Of a stretch of 23,866 bases of DNA, positions 1 through 6,845 are shown one piece after another; position 1 is the stretch's first letter, and each line of letters opens with the position of its first letter. The stretch is from SXIZ01 sp040079795 (GTDB lineage Bacteria; Pseudomonadota; Gammaproteobacteria; Methylococcales; Methylomonadaceae): the NCBI GenBank assembly GCA_040079795.1, contig JBEBJQ010000065.1, forward strand, positions 1-23,866, in the 5' to 3' direction. The notes beneath the pieces were generated by a model. The model saw only the letters and a list, made by a program, of their open reading frames with translations. It searched no databases and was not told the origin of the DNA. The position numbers and the translations under genes were made by a program.

Positions 1-771
1 GACCGTGCTGTTATTTCTTCGTTCTTGGTTTTCATTGTTGACCTCGGGTTTAGAGATTACTCTATTAGCCGAGTGTCCGCTAGAACGGGGCAAGATCAAA
101 ACCGTATTACCTCACTTATACGTGCGGTGCTTCGAAAAGCAGAAAGAGTCTGGGGATGGATTGATAAATCACCTGCTATTCGGCGATTGAAAGTTAGTGA
201 GCACCGAATTCGATGGCTTACTAAAATGGAAGCTGAAAATTTGTATAAGCAATTACCAATTCATCTTCAGGCAATGATGATGTTTACGCTTGCAACTGGA
301 TTGAGAGAATCAAATGTGACTGGGTTGGAATGGAGTCAGATCGACCTGCAAAGGAAGGTTGCTTGGGTTTATGCTGATCAAGCTAAAGGCAAAAAAGCTA
401 TTGGAATTCCTCTCAATGCTGATGCTCTTCAAGTAATTCATTCACAAATGGGATTGCATCCTGTTTTTGTATTTACATATCGAGGGAGCCCGGTCGATAA
501 AGCAGGGACTGACGCTTGGAAGAAGGCTCTTAAGCGTGCAGGAATAGAAAACTTTAATTGGCATGGGTTGCGGCATACTTGGGCCAGCTGGCATGTTCAG
601 GCTGGAACACCCTTAAATGTATTACAAGAATTGGGTGGCTGGGGTAATTACTCAATGGTGTTGCGGTATGCTCATTTAGCTGCTGAGCATTTGTTGGTGC
701 ATGCTGATAAAATTTCAGGTTTAGCACATTTTATGCACACTAAAACTGAAGGCATAAAAAAAGCCGTTTGA
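1..771 (+). CDS. Tyrosine-type site-specific integrase, 5' end outside the window
   Basis: This is a phage or island integrase that would recombine att sites by a phosphotyrosine intermediate. The frame is open from base 1, so the gene probably begins upstream; an internal TTG at 25 is only a possible start. Numbering from that TTG, the catalytic domain is complete: Arg94 in TGLRESN, a KGKK stretch at 121-124, the HxxR box HGLRHTW (His180, Arg183), Trp206 in LGGWGN, and the nucleophile Tyr215 in VLRYAHL. The segment at about 30-60 resembles the end of the core-binding domain (RAVLRKAERVWGW). The text before it is not recognisable, so an upstream frameshift is possible. The gene ends 35 bases from the 3' end of tRNA-Lys, which fits an island integrated at that tRNA. 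The family call is firm; activity cannot be judged from a partial gene. Confidence 0.9.
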   Translation, partial: DRAVISSFLVFIVDLGFRDYSISRVSARTGQDQNRITSLIRAVLRKAERVWGWIDKSPAIRRLKVSEHRIRWLTKMEAENLYKQLPIHLQAMMMFTLATGLRESNVTGLEWSQIDLQRKVAWVYADQAKGKKAIGIPLNADALQVIHSQMGLHPVFVFTYRGSPVDKAGTDAWKKALKRAGIENFNWHGLRHTWASWHVQAGTPLNVLQELGGWGNYSMVLRYAHLAAEHLLVHADKISGLAHFMHTKTEGIKKAV

Positions 772-796
772 GTGCAACCTCAACGGCTTGATTTTT
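756..796. terminator. Bidirectional intrinsic terminator between integrase and tRNA-Lys
   Basis: The arms AAGCCGTTTGAG (761-772) and CTCAACGGCTT (779-789) form a stem with one bulged T. On the plus strand it is followed by a T run at 792-796. On the minus strand it is followed by seven T (the A run at 756-762). It can therefore stop the integrase on one strand and tRNA-Lys on the other. The left arm contains the integrase stop codon. Confidence 0.75.
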
Positions 797-806
797 AAGT
801 ATAAAT

Positions 807-882
807 TGGTGGGTCGTGTGCGATTCGAACGCACGACCATCGCATTAAAAGTGCGGTGCTCTACCGGCTGAGCTAACGACCC
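807..882 (-). tRNA. tRNA-Lys (anticodon TTT)
   Basis: Read on the minus strand this is a 76-base cloverleaf starting GGGTCGT and ending ACGACCC plus A and an encoded CCA. The anticodon loop is CTTTTAA, giving anticodon TTT. The T-arm has the standard GTTCGAATC loop and the D-arm has AGCTCAGCCGGTAGAGC. It closely resembles bacterial tRNA-Lys. The anticodon stem has one terminal C-A mismatch. Its 3' end points at the integrase gene, the usual arrangement when an island uses the tRNA 3' end as attachment site. Confidence 0.97.
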
Positions 883-896
883 AAGAAAGAACTGGG

Positions 897-924
897 ATTA
901 TAAATGAATTTTAGCGCTAAGCAA
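897..924 (-). promoter_or_regulatory. Sigma-70 type promoter for tRNA-Lys
   Basis: On the minus strand there is a TTGCTT -35 box (919-924), a 16-base spacer and a perfect TATAAT -10 box (897-902). It ends 15 bases upstream of the mature tRNA 5' end, which is right for a tRNA promoter with a short leader. This is sequence match only. Confidence 0.65.
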
Positions 925-1108
925 GTTTTTTATTGAAAAATTTAAATTTTGTATGGTTTATATTTTATAAAAAAACCTATATTTTTGTTTTTAAAACATA
1001 AAATATTTTATTAGCGGGGGAGTAAATTAAGGTATTTGGATCGGATTTAAGAAGGGTTTTTTAGCCCATAACTTTAAAAAATGCTGATGGATTTTAAGCA
1101 TTTTGTGT

Positions 1109-2065
1109 TTAAGGTTCTTTAGCAAGTTCCCTTTGAATTATTTCTAAAACGTTTGTGAGTAAAGAGGTTTGCCCACTGATCAGGCGATGCGCATTGGTTT
1201 CTTTTCGCAGCCAGGTAAATTGCCGTTTAGCCAGTTGCCGGGTTGCTGCAATGCCTTTTTCGGTCATGCTGGCATAACTATCTTCACCTTTTAAATAATG
1301 CCAAATTTGCCGATAACCTACGGCGCGAATTGAGGGTAAATCTTCATGCAAATCGCCTCGCTGAAAGAGTTTTGTTACTTCTTCCACGAATCCCTGAGCT
1401 AACATTTTTTTAAAACGTTGGGCGATGAGGTTATGAAGTTCATTGCGATGTTCAGGAGCGATAATGAATTTAATGCGTTGAAAGGGGAAGTCTTCCGTTT
1501 CGGCTTGTTTTATAAAATCCGTTAAAGATTGTCCGGTTAGTGCATGTACTTCCAGTGCCCGTTGTACCCGTTGTGGATCATTAGGATGAATGCGCGCAGC
1601 AGCAGTAGGGTCGATAGTCGCTAAGCGTTGGTGCATGTGCGTTTTGCCAAAATGCTCTAACTCTTTGTTTAATTGCAAACGAATTGCTGGGTTGGCTTCT
1701 GGAAGTTTAGCAAGGCCATGATTTAGGACATAAAAATAGAGCATTGTGCCACCAACCAAAATCGGTAATTTACCCCGTGCGGTAATACCGGTCATGAGGC
1801 TTAAGGCTGACTTTCTAAATTGTCCGGTAGAAAAAGCTTCAGCAGGATCAAGAATATCCAGTAAATGATGGGTAATGCCGCCTTGTTCAGTTGCTGTTGG
1901 TTTTGCAGTGCCAATATCCATACCACGATAAACCAGTGCTGAGTCAACACTGATAATTTCCCCGTTTAATTGTTGGGCGAGCTGCACTGCTAAAGCACTT
2001 TTACCGGATGCTGTAGGACCCATAATAAAAACTGCGGGCGGTTTAACAGGGCTGCATTTTTTCAT
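1109..2065 (-). CDS. miaA: tRNA dimethylallyltransferase MiaA
   Basis: MiaA transfers a dimethylallyl group to N6 of A37 in tRNAs that read UNN codons, the first step of ms2i6A formation. The protein has the P-loop GPTASGKS at residues 16-23, then DSALVYRGMDIGTAKP, which contacts substrate, and the family stretch IRAVGYRQIWHYL near the C-terminus. I chose the ATG at 2065, which gives 318 residues, the usual family length. An in-frame GTG at 2122 would add 19 residues that do not look like the family. The gene stands alone here: the frequent downstream partner hfq is absent, and tRNA-Lys lies beyond its 3' end. The call is secure; only the start is in doubt. Confidence 0.95.
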   Translation of the reverse strand: MKKCSPVKPPAVFIMGPTASGKSALAVQLAQQLNGEIISVDSALVYRGMDIGTAKPTATEQGGITHHLLDILDPAEAFSTGQFRKSALSLMTGITARGKLPILVGGTMLYFYVLNHGLAKLPEANPAIRLQLNKELEHFGKTHMHQRLATIDPTAAARIHPNDPQRVQRALEVHALTGQSLTDFIKQAETEDFPFQRIKFIIAPEHRNELHNLIAQRFKKMLAQGFVEEVTKLFQRGDLHEDLPSIRAVGYRQIWHYLKGEDSYASMTEKGIAATRQLAKRQFTWLRKETNAHRLISGQTSLLTNVLEIIQRELAKEP

Positions 2066-2146
2066 GGTATTAAAGGTTAAGTTAACAATAAATGGCGGCG
2101 CACCGAAAAATTTGATGTCCACGTTAAAATTGGATAATCGCTTGGC

Positions 2147-2152
2147 ATTATA
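2147..2152 (-). promoter_or_regulatory. Possible -10 box for miaA
   Basis: There is a TATAAT on the minus strand, 82 bases upstream of the chosen miaA start. A weak TTGAAT lies only 14 bases further upstream, so the -35 match is poor. It lies in the divergent gap between miaA and the PepSY gene. Confidence 0.35.
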
Positions 2153-2277
2153 CTGCCCGTACCTTAATTCAACTGTATTGAACGGTCTAAAATAAATAGG
2201 CAGGGTGTTAAGCGCCCAGGCGACAATGTTTAAGGGGTATGAAATAATGCAGCTTTTTTGCCAACAATTAAAGTGTC

Positions 2278-3600
2278 ATGCACATTGGGATAAAACGTCT
2301 ATTTCTGCGAACTGCCTGGCTTAAAATTCATCTTTATTTAGCGTTAAGTGTCGGTTTTTTATTTGCCCTGATGGGGTTAACCGGGAGCTTTTGTGTATAC
2401 CGCGACGCAGTGGATACTTTTTTAAACCCTGAGTTGGTTGTCGCTAAGACGGATGGTAAAGTCCAGTCGTTGGATCGAATTATCGCCGCGGTAAAAGCAG
2501 CGAATCCTAATCGACATGGTTCGTGGACATTGGAGATGCCTTCTTCGGCGGATGGAGTGATTACTGCCTGGTACGATAAACCCCAGGAGACATTTTTTGA
2601 TTTTCATGCGCCCTTGATGGTGTCGATCGACCCTTATACAGCAGAGGTGGTTGCCAGCCGGTTTTGGGGTAAGACCTTAATGACCTGGTTGTTGGATTTG
2701 CATACCCAGCTTCGGCTGGATGGTTTTGGTTGGAACTCCGTCGGCGTATTGGGTTTGTTGCTGTTAGTTTCGTTAAGTTCCGGGCTTTATTTATGGTGGC
2801 CAGGGGGGGGCGGAATATTGTCGACTTTCAATATGCGGGTTAACGCCGGCCAGAGGATGTTGGTGTTTGATATGCACCGGTTACTCGGTTTACTCAGTGC
2901 CCCGGTTTTATTATTACTGGCTTTTACAGGTTTTCATTTAAGTTATCCCCAAGTTTTAGAGGTATTAACTGGGTCATCCGGGATGGCGCATGGCGAGACC
3001 GGACGTGTCATTATTAGCACCGCAGATCCCACAAATCATCCGACTACCTTGGCCGGGGCATTATTTGTGGCGCGCTCGGCTTTTCCTAAGGCTGAATTGC
3101 GGCGTATTTCTACGCCGGTCGGCGATACAGGTGTGTACCGTATAAATTTTCGTCAGGGCAGCGAAATAAATCGACGCCATCCTTTTTCGACGGTATGGGT
3201 AGATCATTGGAGCGGACAGATTAAGGAGATCCGTAACCCTGAAGGGTTTTCGACTGGTGAAACGCTGGTTGCTTGGGTCTGGCCTTTGCATACCGGCGAA
3301 GCATTTGGTGCAAAAGGTCGGTTTGTCTGGTTTTTGGCGGGTTTGGGGCTATTTGTATTGTATGTGACCGGATTGTTGCTATGGTTATTTCGTACTGGCA
3401 GGGTGCAGGATAAAGCTGTTAATATCGAGGCGCTCCGTGCCTATGGTGAGCGTGTTACAAAGAATACCCTTCGAATGGGTTTGGTGTTGTTAAATAAAAG
3501 CCACCGTCAGTTGCAAGGTATTATAGAAACTTTGCCACAGTATAAAATTATGCTTTTAAAGCTATGGCGAAGAGCATATGAAGCTGTTATTAATAAATAG
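2278..3600 (+). CDS. PepSY-associated transmembrane protein
   Basis: This 440-residue inner-membrane protein belongs to the PepSY-TM type. Members are often found near iron or siderophore uptake genes, and some act as membrane flavin or ferric reductases; the role here is not shown. Four hydrophobic segments are visible: about 14-38 (LYLALSVGFLFALMGLTGSF), about 152-176 (GVLGLLLLVSLSSGLYLWW), about 197-222 (LLGLLSAPVLLLLAFTGFH) and about 346-370 (FVWFLAGLGLFVLYVTGLLL). Histidines flank the helices (KIHLYL, DMHRLLG, GFHLSY, PLHTGEAFG), as expected in this family. The large periplasmic loops between helices 1-2 and 3-4 are the PepSY-like parts. There is no obvious Shine-Dalgarno before ATG 2278. 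No iron-uptake neighbour is visible, so the substrate is unknown. Confidence 0.8.
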   Translation: MHIGIKRLFLRTAWLKIHLYLALSVGFLFALMGLTGSFCVYRDAVDTFLNPELVVAKTDGKVQSLDRIIAAVKAANPNRHGSWTLEMPSSADGVITAWYDKPQETFFDFHAPLMVSIDPYTAEVVASRFWGKTLMTWLLDLHTQLRLDGFGWNSVGVLGLLLLVSLSSGLYLWWPGGGGILSTFNMRVNAGQRMLVFDMHRLLGLLSAPVLLLLAFTGFHLSYPQVLEVLTGSSGMAHGETGRVIISTADPTNHPTTLAGALFVARSAFPKAELRRISTPVGDTGVYRINFRQGSEINRRHPFSTVWVDHWSGQIKEIRNPEGFSTGETLVAWVWPLHTGEAFGAKGRFVWFLAGLGLFVLYVTGLLLWLFRTGRVQDKAVNIEALRAYGERVTKNTLRMGLVLLNKSHRQLQGIIETLPQYKIMLLKLWRRAYEAVINK

Positions 3601-3602
3601 CC

Positions 3603-3631
3603 TTGTGTTATGTTTTTAAAAAAAATATAAT
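3603..3631 (+). promoter_or_regulatory. Promoter of the rpsF ribosomal operon
   Basis: There is a TTGTGT -35 box (3603-3608), exactly 17 bases of mostly A/T, and a perfect TATAAT -10 box (3626-3631). Transcription would start near 3638 and leave a leader of about 80 bases before rpsF. The leader has a small hairpin CGAGC/GCTCG at 3643-3658 and a CCG just before the ribosome-binding site. In other bacteria S6:S18 binds rpsF leaders through a CCG-containing motif; whether this leader does so is only a guess. Confidence 0.65.
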
Positions 3632-3718
3632 GCTGGGTTACTCGAGCTATTTTGCTCGTCCTTGCTTCACTGCCTTTTTTAATTGAAGGGGTGGGAGGCT
3701 CAACCGAAAGGAGAAAAC

Positions 3719-4153
3719 ATGCGGCATTATGAAATTGTCTTTTTAGTACATCCTGACCAAAGTGCTCAGGTTCCAGCGATGATTGAACGATATAAAACCA
3801 TCGTTGAATCTACCGCTGGTGCAATTCACCGGCTTGAAGACTGGGGTCGGAGACATTTGGCTTATCCAATCAATAAAATTCATAAAGCACATTACGTGTT
3901 AATGAATGTAGAGTGTGATCAAGCAGCATTGGCAGAATTAGAAGTTGGCTTTCGTTTTAACGACGCTATTTTGCGGAGCATGACATTATTAAAGAAAGCG
4001 GCTATCACTACACCTTCTATTATTTTGACATCTGCTGCTGATGAAAGCAGAGGCCGGTCAAAACGTGTTGAAGAAGATGTTGAAGTTGATCTCGATATTG
4101 ATGATAAGGAAGAAATCATCGCGTTAGATGATGTTGAAACTTCTGCTGAATAA
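3719..4153 (+). CDS. rpsF: 30S ribosomal protein S6
   Basis: S6 pairs with S18 on the platform of the 30S subunit. The fold starts at MRHYEIVFLVHPDQ, followed by the conserved ...IHRLEDWGRRHLAYPINK and HKAHYVLMNVEC. ATG 3719 is the start because AAAGGAG lies 6 bases upstream; an upstream in-frame start at 3683 would add 12 unrelated residues. The length is 144 residues. The core ends at about residue 100. The remaining tail, about 40 residues, is very acidic (EEDVEVDLDIDDKEE). S6 tails vary and in E. coli are further glutamylated by RimK; this one ends ETSAE. It is the first gene of the operon with rpsR. Confidence 0.97.
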   Translation: MRHYEIVFLVHPDQSAQVPAMIERYKTIVESTAGAIHRLEDWGRRHLAYPINKIHKAHYVLMNVECDQAALAELEVGFRFNDAILRSMTLLKKAAITTPSIILTSAADESRGRSKRVEEDVEVDLDIDDKEEIIALDDVETSAE

Positions 4154-4186
4154 ACATTTAATTTTATTGAATATAAGAGGATTATT

Positions 4187-4414
4187 ATGGCTCGCAATAT
4201 GAGACGTAAAAAAATGAGCAAGGTCAGTGCTGATGATGTAACCGGTGTTGATTATAAAGATCTTGATCTGTTGGGTGAATATATTACTGAAACAGGTAAA
4301 ATTGTTCCAAGCCGGATTACCGGTGTTAGTGCTAAGTTCCAAAGGCAATTGACAACGGCAATAAAACATGCGCGTTTTATTGCATTACTGCCTTTTTGCG
4401 ACTCACACGAATAG
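4187..4414 (+). CDS. rpsR: 30S ribosomal protein S18
   Basis: The protein has 75 residues, the standard length, and binds S6 and 16S rRNA in the 30S platform. The conserved regions are DYKDLDLLGEYITETGKIVPSRITG and the basic ARFIALLPF at the end. The start at 4187 follows AGAGGATTATT. It lies 33 bases after rpsF and 16 bases before the DUF2232 gene, so co-transcription is expected. Confidence 0.97.
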   Translation: MARNMRRKKMSKVSADDVTGVDYKDLDLLGEYITETGKIVPSRITGVSAKFQRQLTTAIKHARFIALLPFCDSHE

Positions 4415-4430
4415 AAAATTCGGGGGCTCC

Positions 4431-5342
4431 ATGAGCTTTTTGGCAGCTTATATTATGCGGGGTAGAATGCAAGCCATGTTGGTTGCTTCTACGCTGGCTA
4501 TTTTATCGCTGCTTTTGCCTCCGGTTAGTATTGTAAGTTCAGGTGCAGTAGCATTGGTTACGTTGAGGCGCGGAGCAGCTGAAGGCTTATTGGTTTTGCT
4601 TTGTTCTTGTGCTGCTTCGGCATTGTTGGGCATTATCATATTGAATAATGTTTACTTTGCCTTGCTGTATGGATTGGCGTTGTGGTTACCTATCTGGGTG
4701 ATTTCAGTCGTTTTAAGGGAAGGGCGGCATTTGTCGCTGACCATTGAGATTGCAGTCTTAATTGGTATGGTGGTCGTGGTTGGGTTCTATTTGTATAACG
4801 CTAATATAAGTGCTATTTGGCAGGTATTGCTTGGGCAAATGGCGGAAGCTTTCTTACAGAAGACCCCTGACGTCCCACTTGAAAAAATCCAACAGTCGAT
4901 AGCAGTTTTAGCGCGTTTCATGACCGGAATTTTTGTATCCGGTACAGTATATAGTATGTTGTTTGGCTTGTTTTTAGGCCGCTGGTGGCAATCAGTTTTA
5001 TATAATCCGGGCGGCTTTCGTGAGGAGTATTTAAAGCTGCGGGTTCAGTTACCCTTGGCTATAGCCAGTATCATCATCATTGGTATTGCATTTGCCAATT
5101 TTGGACTGATTTCTGAGATTGCCGAAAACATCAGCGTGTTGCTGTTTGTGCTTTATACCGTTATTGGTACTGCCGTATTGCATGCTGTTTTTACGCATAT
5201 GCAAGCGAAACGTTTTATGGTGCCGATGCTGTATTTAACATTAGGTATCATTCCGCATACGATGCTGTTAGTGGCGATAATCGGCTTGACAGATGTGTGG
5301 CTGGATTTACGAAATAAACAATTAAATCGAAACAGCGCTTAA
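4431..5342 (+). CDS. DUF2232 family membrane protein
   Basis: This 303-residue polytopic inner-membrane protein has about eight hydrophobic segments, for example residues 15-60 (ASTLAILSLLLPPVSIVSSG), 75-110, 120-140, 170-195, 215-240, 245-265 and 270-295. It sits between rpsR and rplI, a place known for DUF2232 proteins in many gammaproteobacteria. The biochemical role of the family is not established. I chose ATG 4431 because GGGGG lies just upstream at about 4422-4426 and the hydrophobic N-terminus MSFLAAYIMRGRMQAML is typical; the in-frame start at 4368 would overlap rpsR and add 21 residues unlike the family. There are no catalytic motifs. Family assignment rests on position and membrane layout. 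Confidence 0.8.
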   Translation: MSFLAAYIMRGRMQAMLVASTLAILSLLLPPVSIVSSGAVALVTLRRGAAEGLLVLLCSCAASALLGIIILNNVYFALLYGLALWLPIWVISVVLREGRHLSLTIEIAVLIGMVVVVGFYLYNANISAIWQVLLGQMAEAFLQKTPDVPLEKIQQSIAVLARFMTGIFVSGTVYSMLFGLFLGRWWQSVLYNPGGFREEYLKLRVQLPLAIASIIIIGIAFANFGLISEIAENISVLLFVLYTVIGTAVLHAVFTHMQAKRFMVPMLYLTLGIIPHTMLLVAIIGLTDVWLDLRNKQLNRNSA

Positions 5343-5391
5343 TTGCGCACACTAAGTTCGGCATAATGCTGAAAATACGGGGTATTAAACG

Positions 5392-5841
5392 ATGGAAGTT
5401 ATTCTGCTTGAAAAAATAAGCAACCTGGGAAATCTAGGTGATAAAGTCAGTATTAAAGCGGGCTATGGTAGAAATTATCTGGTTCCTCAAGGTAAGGCTG
5501 TTCCAGCAACAGCTAAAAAAATTGCGGAATTTGAAGCGAGTCGCGCTGAGCATGAAAAAGCGGCAGCTGAAAAATTAGCCGCAGCTCAAGCTCGTTTAGA
5601 TTCTTTGAGCAAATTAGAAATTGTGATTGCACACAAAGCGGGCGATGAAGGTAAATTGTATGGTTCCGTTGGAACACAAACAATTGCTGAAGCCATTACC
5701 ACTGCCGGTGTTAAAGTTGAAAAACACGAGGTTCGCTTGCCACATGGCGTGATCCGTCAAATTGGTGACTATGCGGTTGATATTAATTTGCATACCGATG
5801 CGGTCGCAACCCTAACCATTAAGGTTGTTACAGAAGCGTAA
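5392..5841 (+). CDS. rplI: 50S ribosomal protein L9
   Basis: L9 has 149 residues, the standard length. The N-terminal rRNA-binding domain has the signature GDKVSIKAGYGRNYLVPQGKA. It is followed by the long connecting helix (about 42-75, rich in Ala, Glu and Lys) and the C-terminal domain with DEGKLYGSVGTQTIAEAI. The start at 5392 follows a weak GGGG element at 5380-5383. It closes the ribosomal block; hldD begins 6 bases later, so LPS genes are probably read through from here. Confidence 0.97.
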   Translation: MEVILLEKISNLGNLGDKVSIKAGYGRNYLVPQGKAVPATAKKIAEFEASRAEHEKAAAEKLAAAQARLDSLSKLEIVIAHKAGDEGKLYGSVGTQTIAEAITTAGVKVEKHEVRLPHGVIRQIGDYAVDINLHTDAVATLTIKVVTEA

Positions 5842-5847
5842 AACACT

Positions 5848-6792
5848 ATGATCATCGTAACCGGTGGTGCCGGTTTTATCGGCAGTAATTTTGTGAAGGG
5901 GTTAAACCTGCGCGGTTACGATGAAATTTTAGTGGTTGACAATCTCAGTAATGGGCACAAATATAAAAATTTGGTTGATTGCCAAATCGCTGATTTTGTC
6001 GATAAGTCTGTTTTTCTAAATCAATTACAGCAAGGCTTATTTAAGGCCAAGAAAATTCAGGCTATTTTTCATCAAGGGGCTTGCTCTTCCACCACCGAGT
6101 GGGATGGGCGCTATATGATGGAGAATAATTATGAATATACTAAAGCACTGCTGCATTATTGCCAGCAACATAGTACGCCTTTGATATACGCATCGAGTGC
6201 AGCGGTTTACGGCGCAGATACCACCAGTAAAGAACAATTGGCGTTTGAATCCCCTTTAAATGTCTATGGCTATTCAAAATTTCAGTTTGACCAATATTTT
6301 CGTCGCTTATTACCTACCCTAAACACACAAGTTGTTGGGTTGCGGTATTTTAATGTCTACGGTCCCCGGGAAGCACACAAAGGCAGTATGGCCAGTGTTG
6401 CCTATCATCTGAATAATCAACTAAAAAAATCCGACACTGTAAGGCTATTTGAGGGTTCTGACGGGTTTGCGGATGGTGAGCAGCGTCGGGATTTTGTTTA
6501 TGTCGGTGACGTGGTCGATGTTAATTGTTGGTTTTTGGATAACCCGCAAGTTTCCGGTATCTATAATGTTGGTACGGGGCGAAGCCAGACCTTTAATGAC
6601 GTTGCCAATGCGGTGATTGCTTATCATGGTAAAGGCTCAATCGAATACATTCCGTTTCCTGATCATCTTAAAGAATGTTATCAAAGTTTCACTGAGGCCA
6701 ATTTAGAGGCCTTACGTGCCGCAGGTTGCCAGCAGCAATTTAAATCGGTTGAGCAGGGTGTGCGTCTTTATCTGGAATGGCTTAACCGTTAG
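5848..6792 (+). CDS. hldD: ADP-L-glycero-D-manno-heptose 6-epimerase
   Basis: The enzyme inverts C6 of ADP-D-glycero-heptose to give the L,D-heptose used in the LPS inner core. It has 314 residues and an extended SDR fold. It shows the NADP Rossmann motif GGAGFIG at 6-12, the catalytic pair Tyr140-x3-Lys144 in YGYSK, and the second lysine Lys178 in GPREAHKGS. These match the positions known in E. coli HldD. The RRDFVYVGDVVDV block near residue 214 is the conserved C-terminal substrate region. It lies 6 bases after rplI and 53 before waaA, so it fits an LPS core module attached to the ribosomal operon. Confidence 0.95.
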   Translation: MIIVTGGAGFIGSNFVKGLNLRGYDEILVVDNLSNGHKYKNLVDCQIADFVDKSVFLNQLQQGLFKAKKIQAIFHQGACSSTTEWDGRYMMENNYEYTKALLHYCQQHSTPLIYASSAAVYGADTTSKEQLAFESPLNVYGYSKFQFDQYFRRLLPTLNTQVVGLRYFNVYGPREAHKGSMASVAYHLNNQLKKSDTVRLFEGSDGFADGEQRRDFVYVGDVVDVNCWFLDNPQVSGIYNVGTGRSQTFNDVANAVIAYHGKGSIEYIPFPDHLKECYQSFTEANLEALRAAGCQQQFKSVEQGVRLYLEWLNR

Positions 6793-6845
6793 CAAACCAG
6801 ATGGTATGTTTTTGTAGTCCTTGTTAATCGTGGACACAGTTTAAA

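Noticed and set aside
2066..2122. Longer MiaA start at GTG 2122
   Set aside because: The extra 19 residues do not fit the family and the ATG at 2065 gives the standard length.
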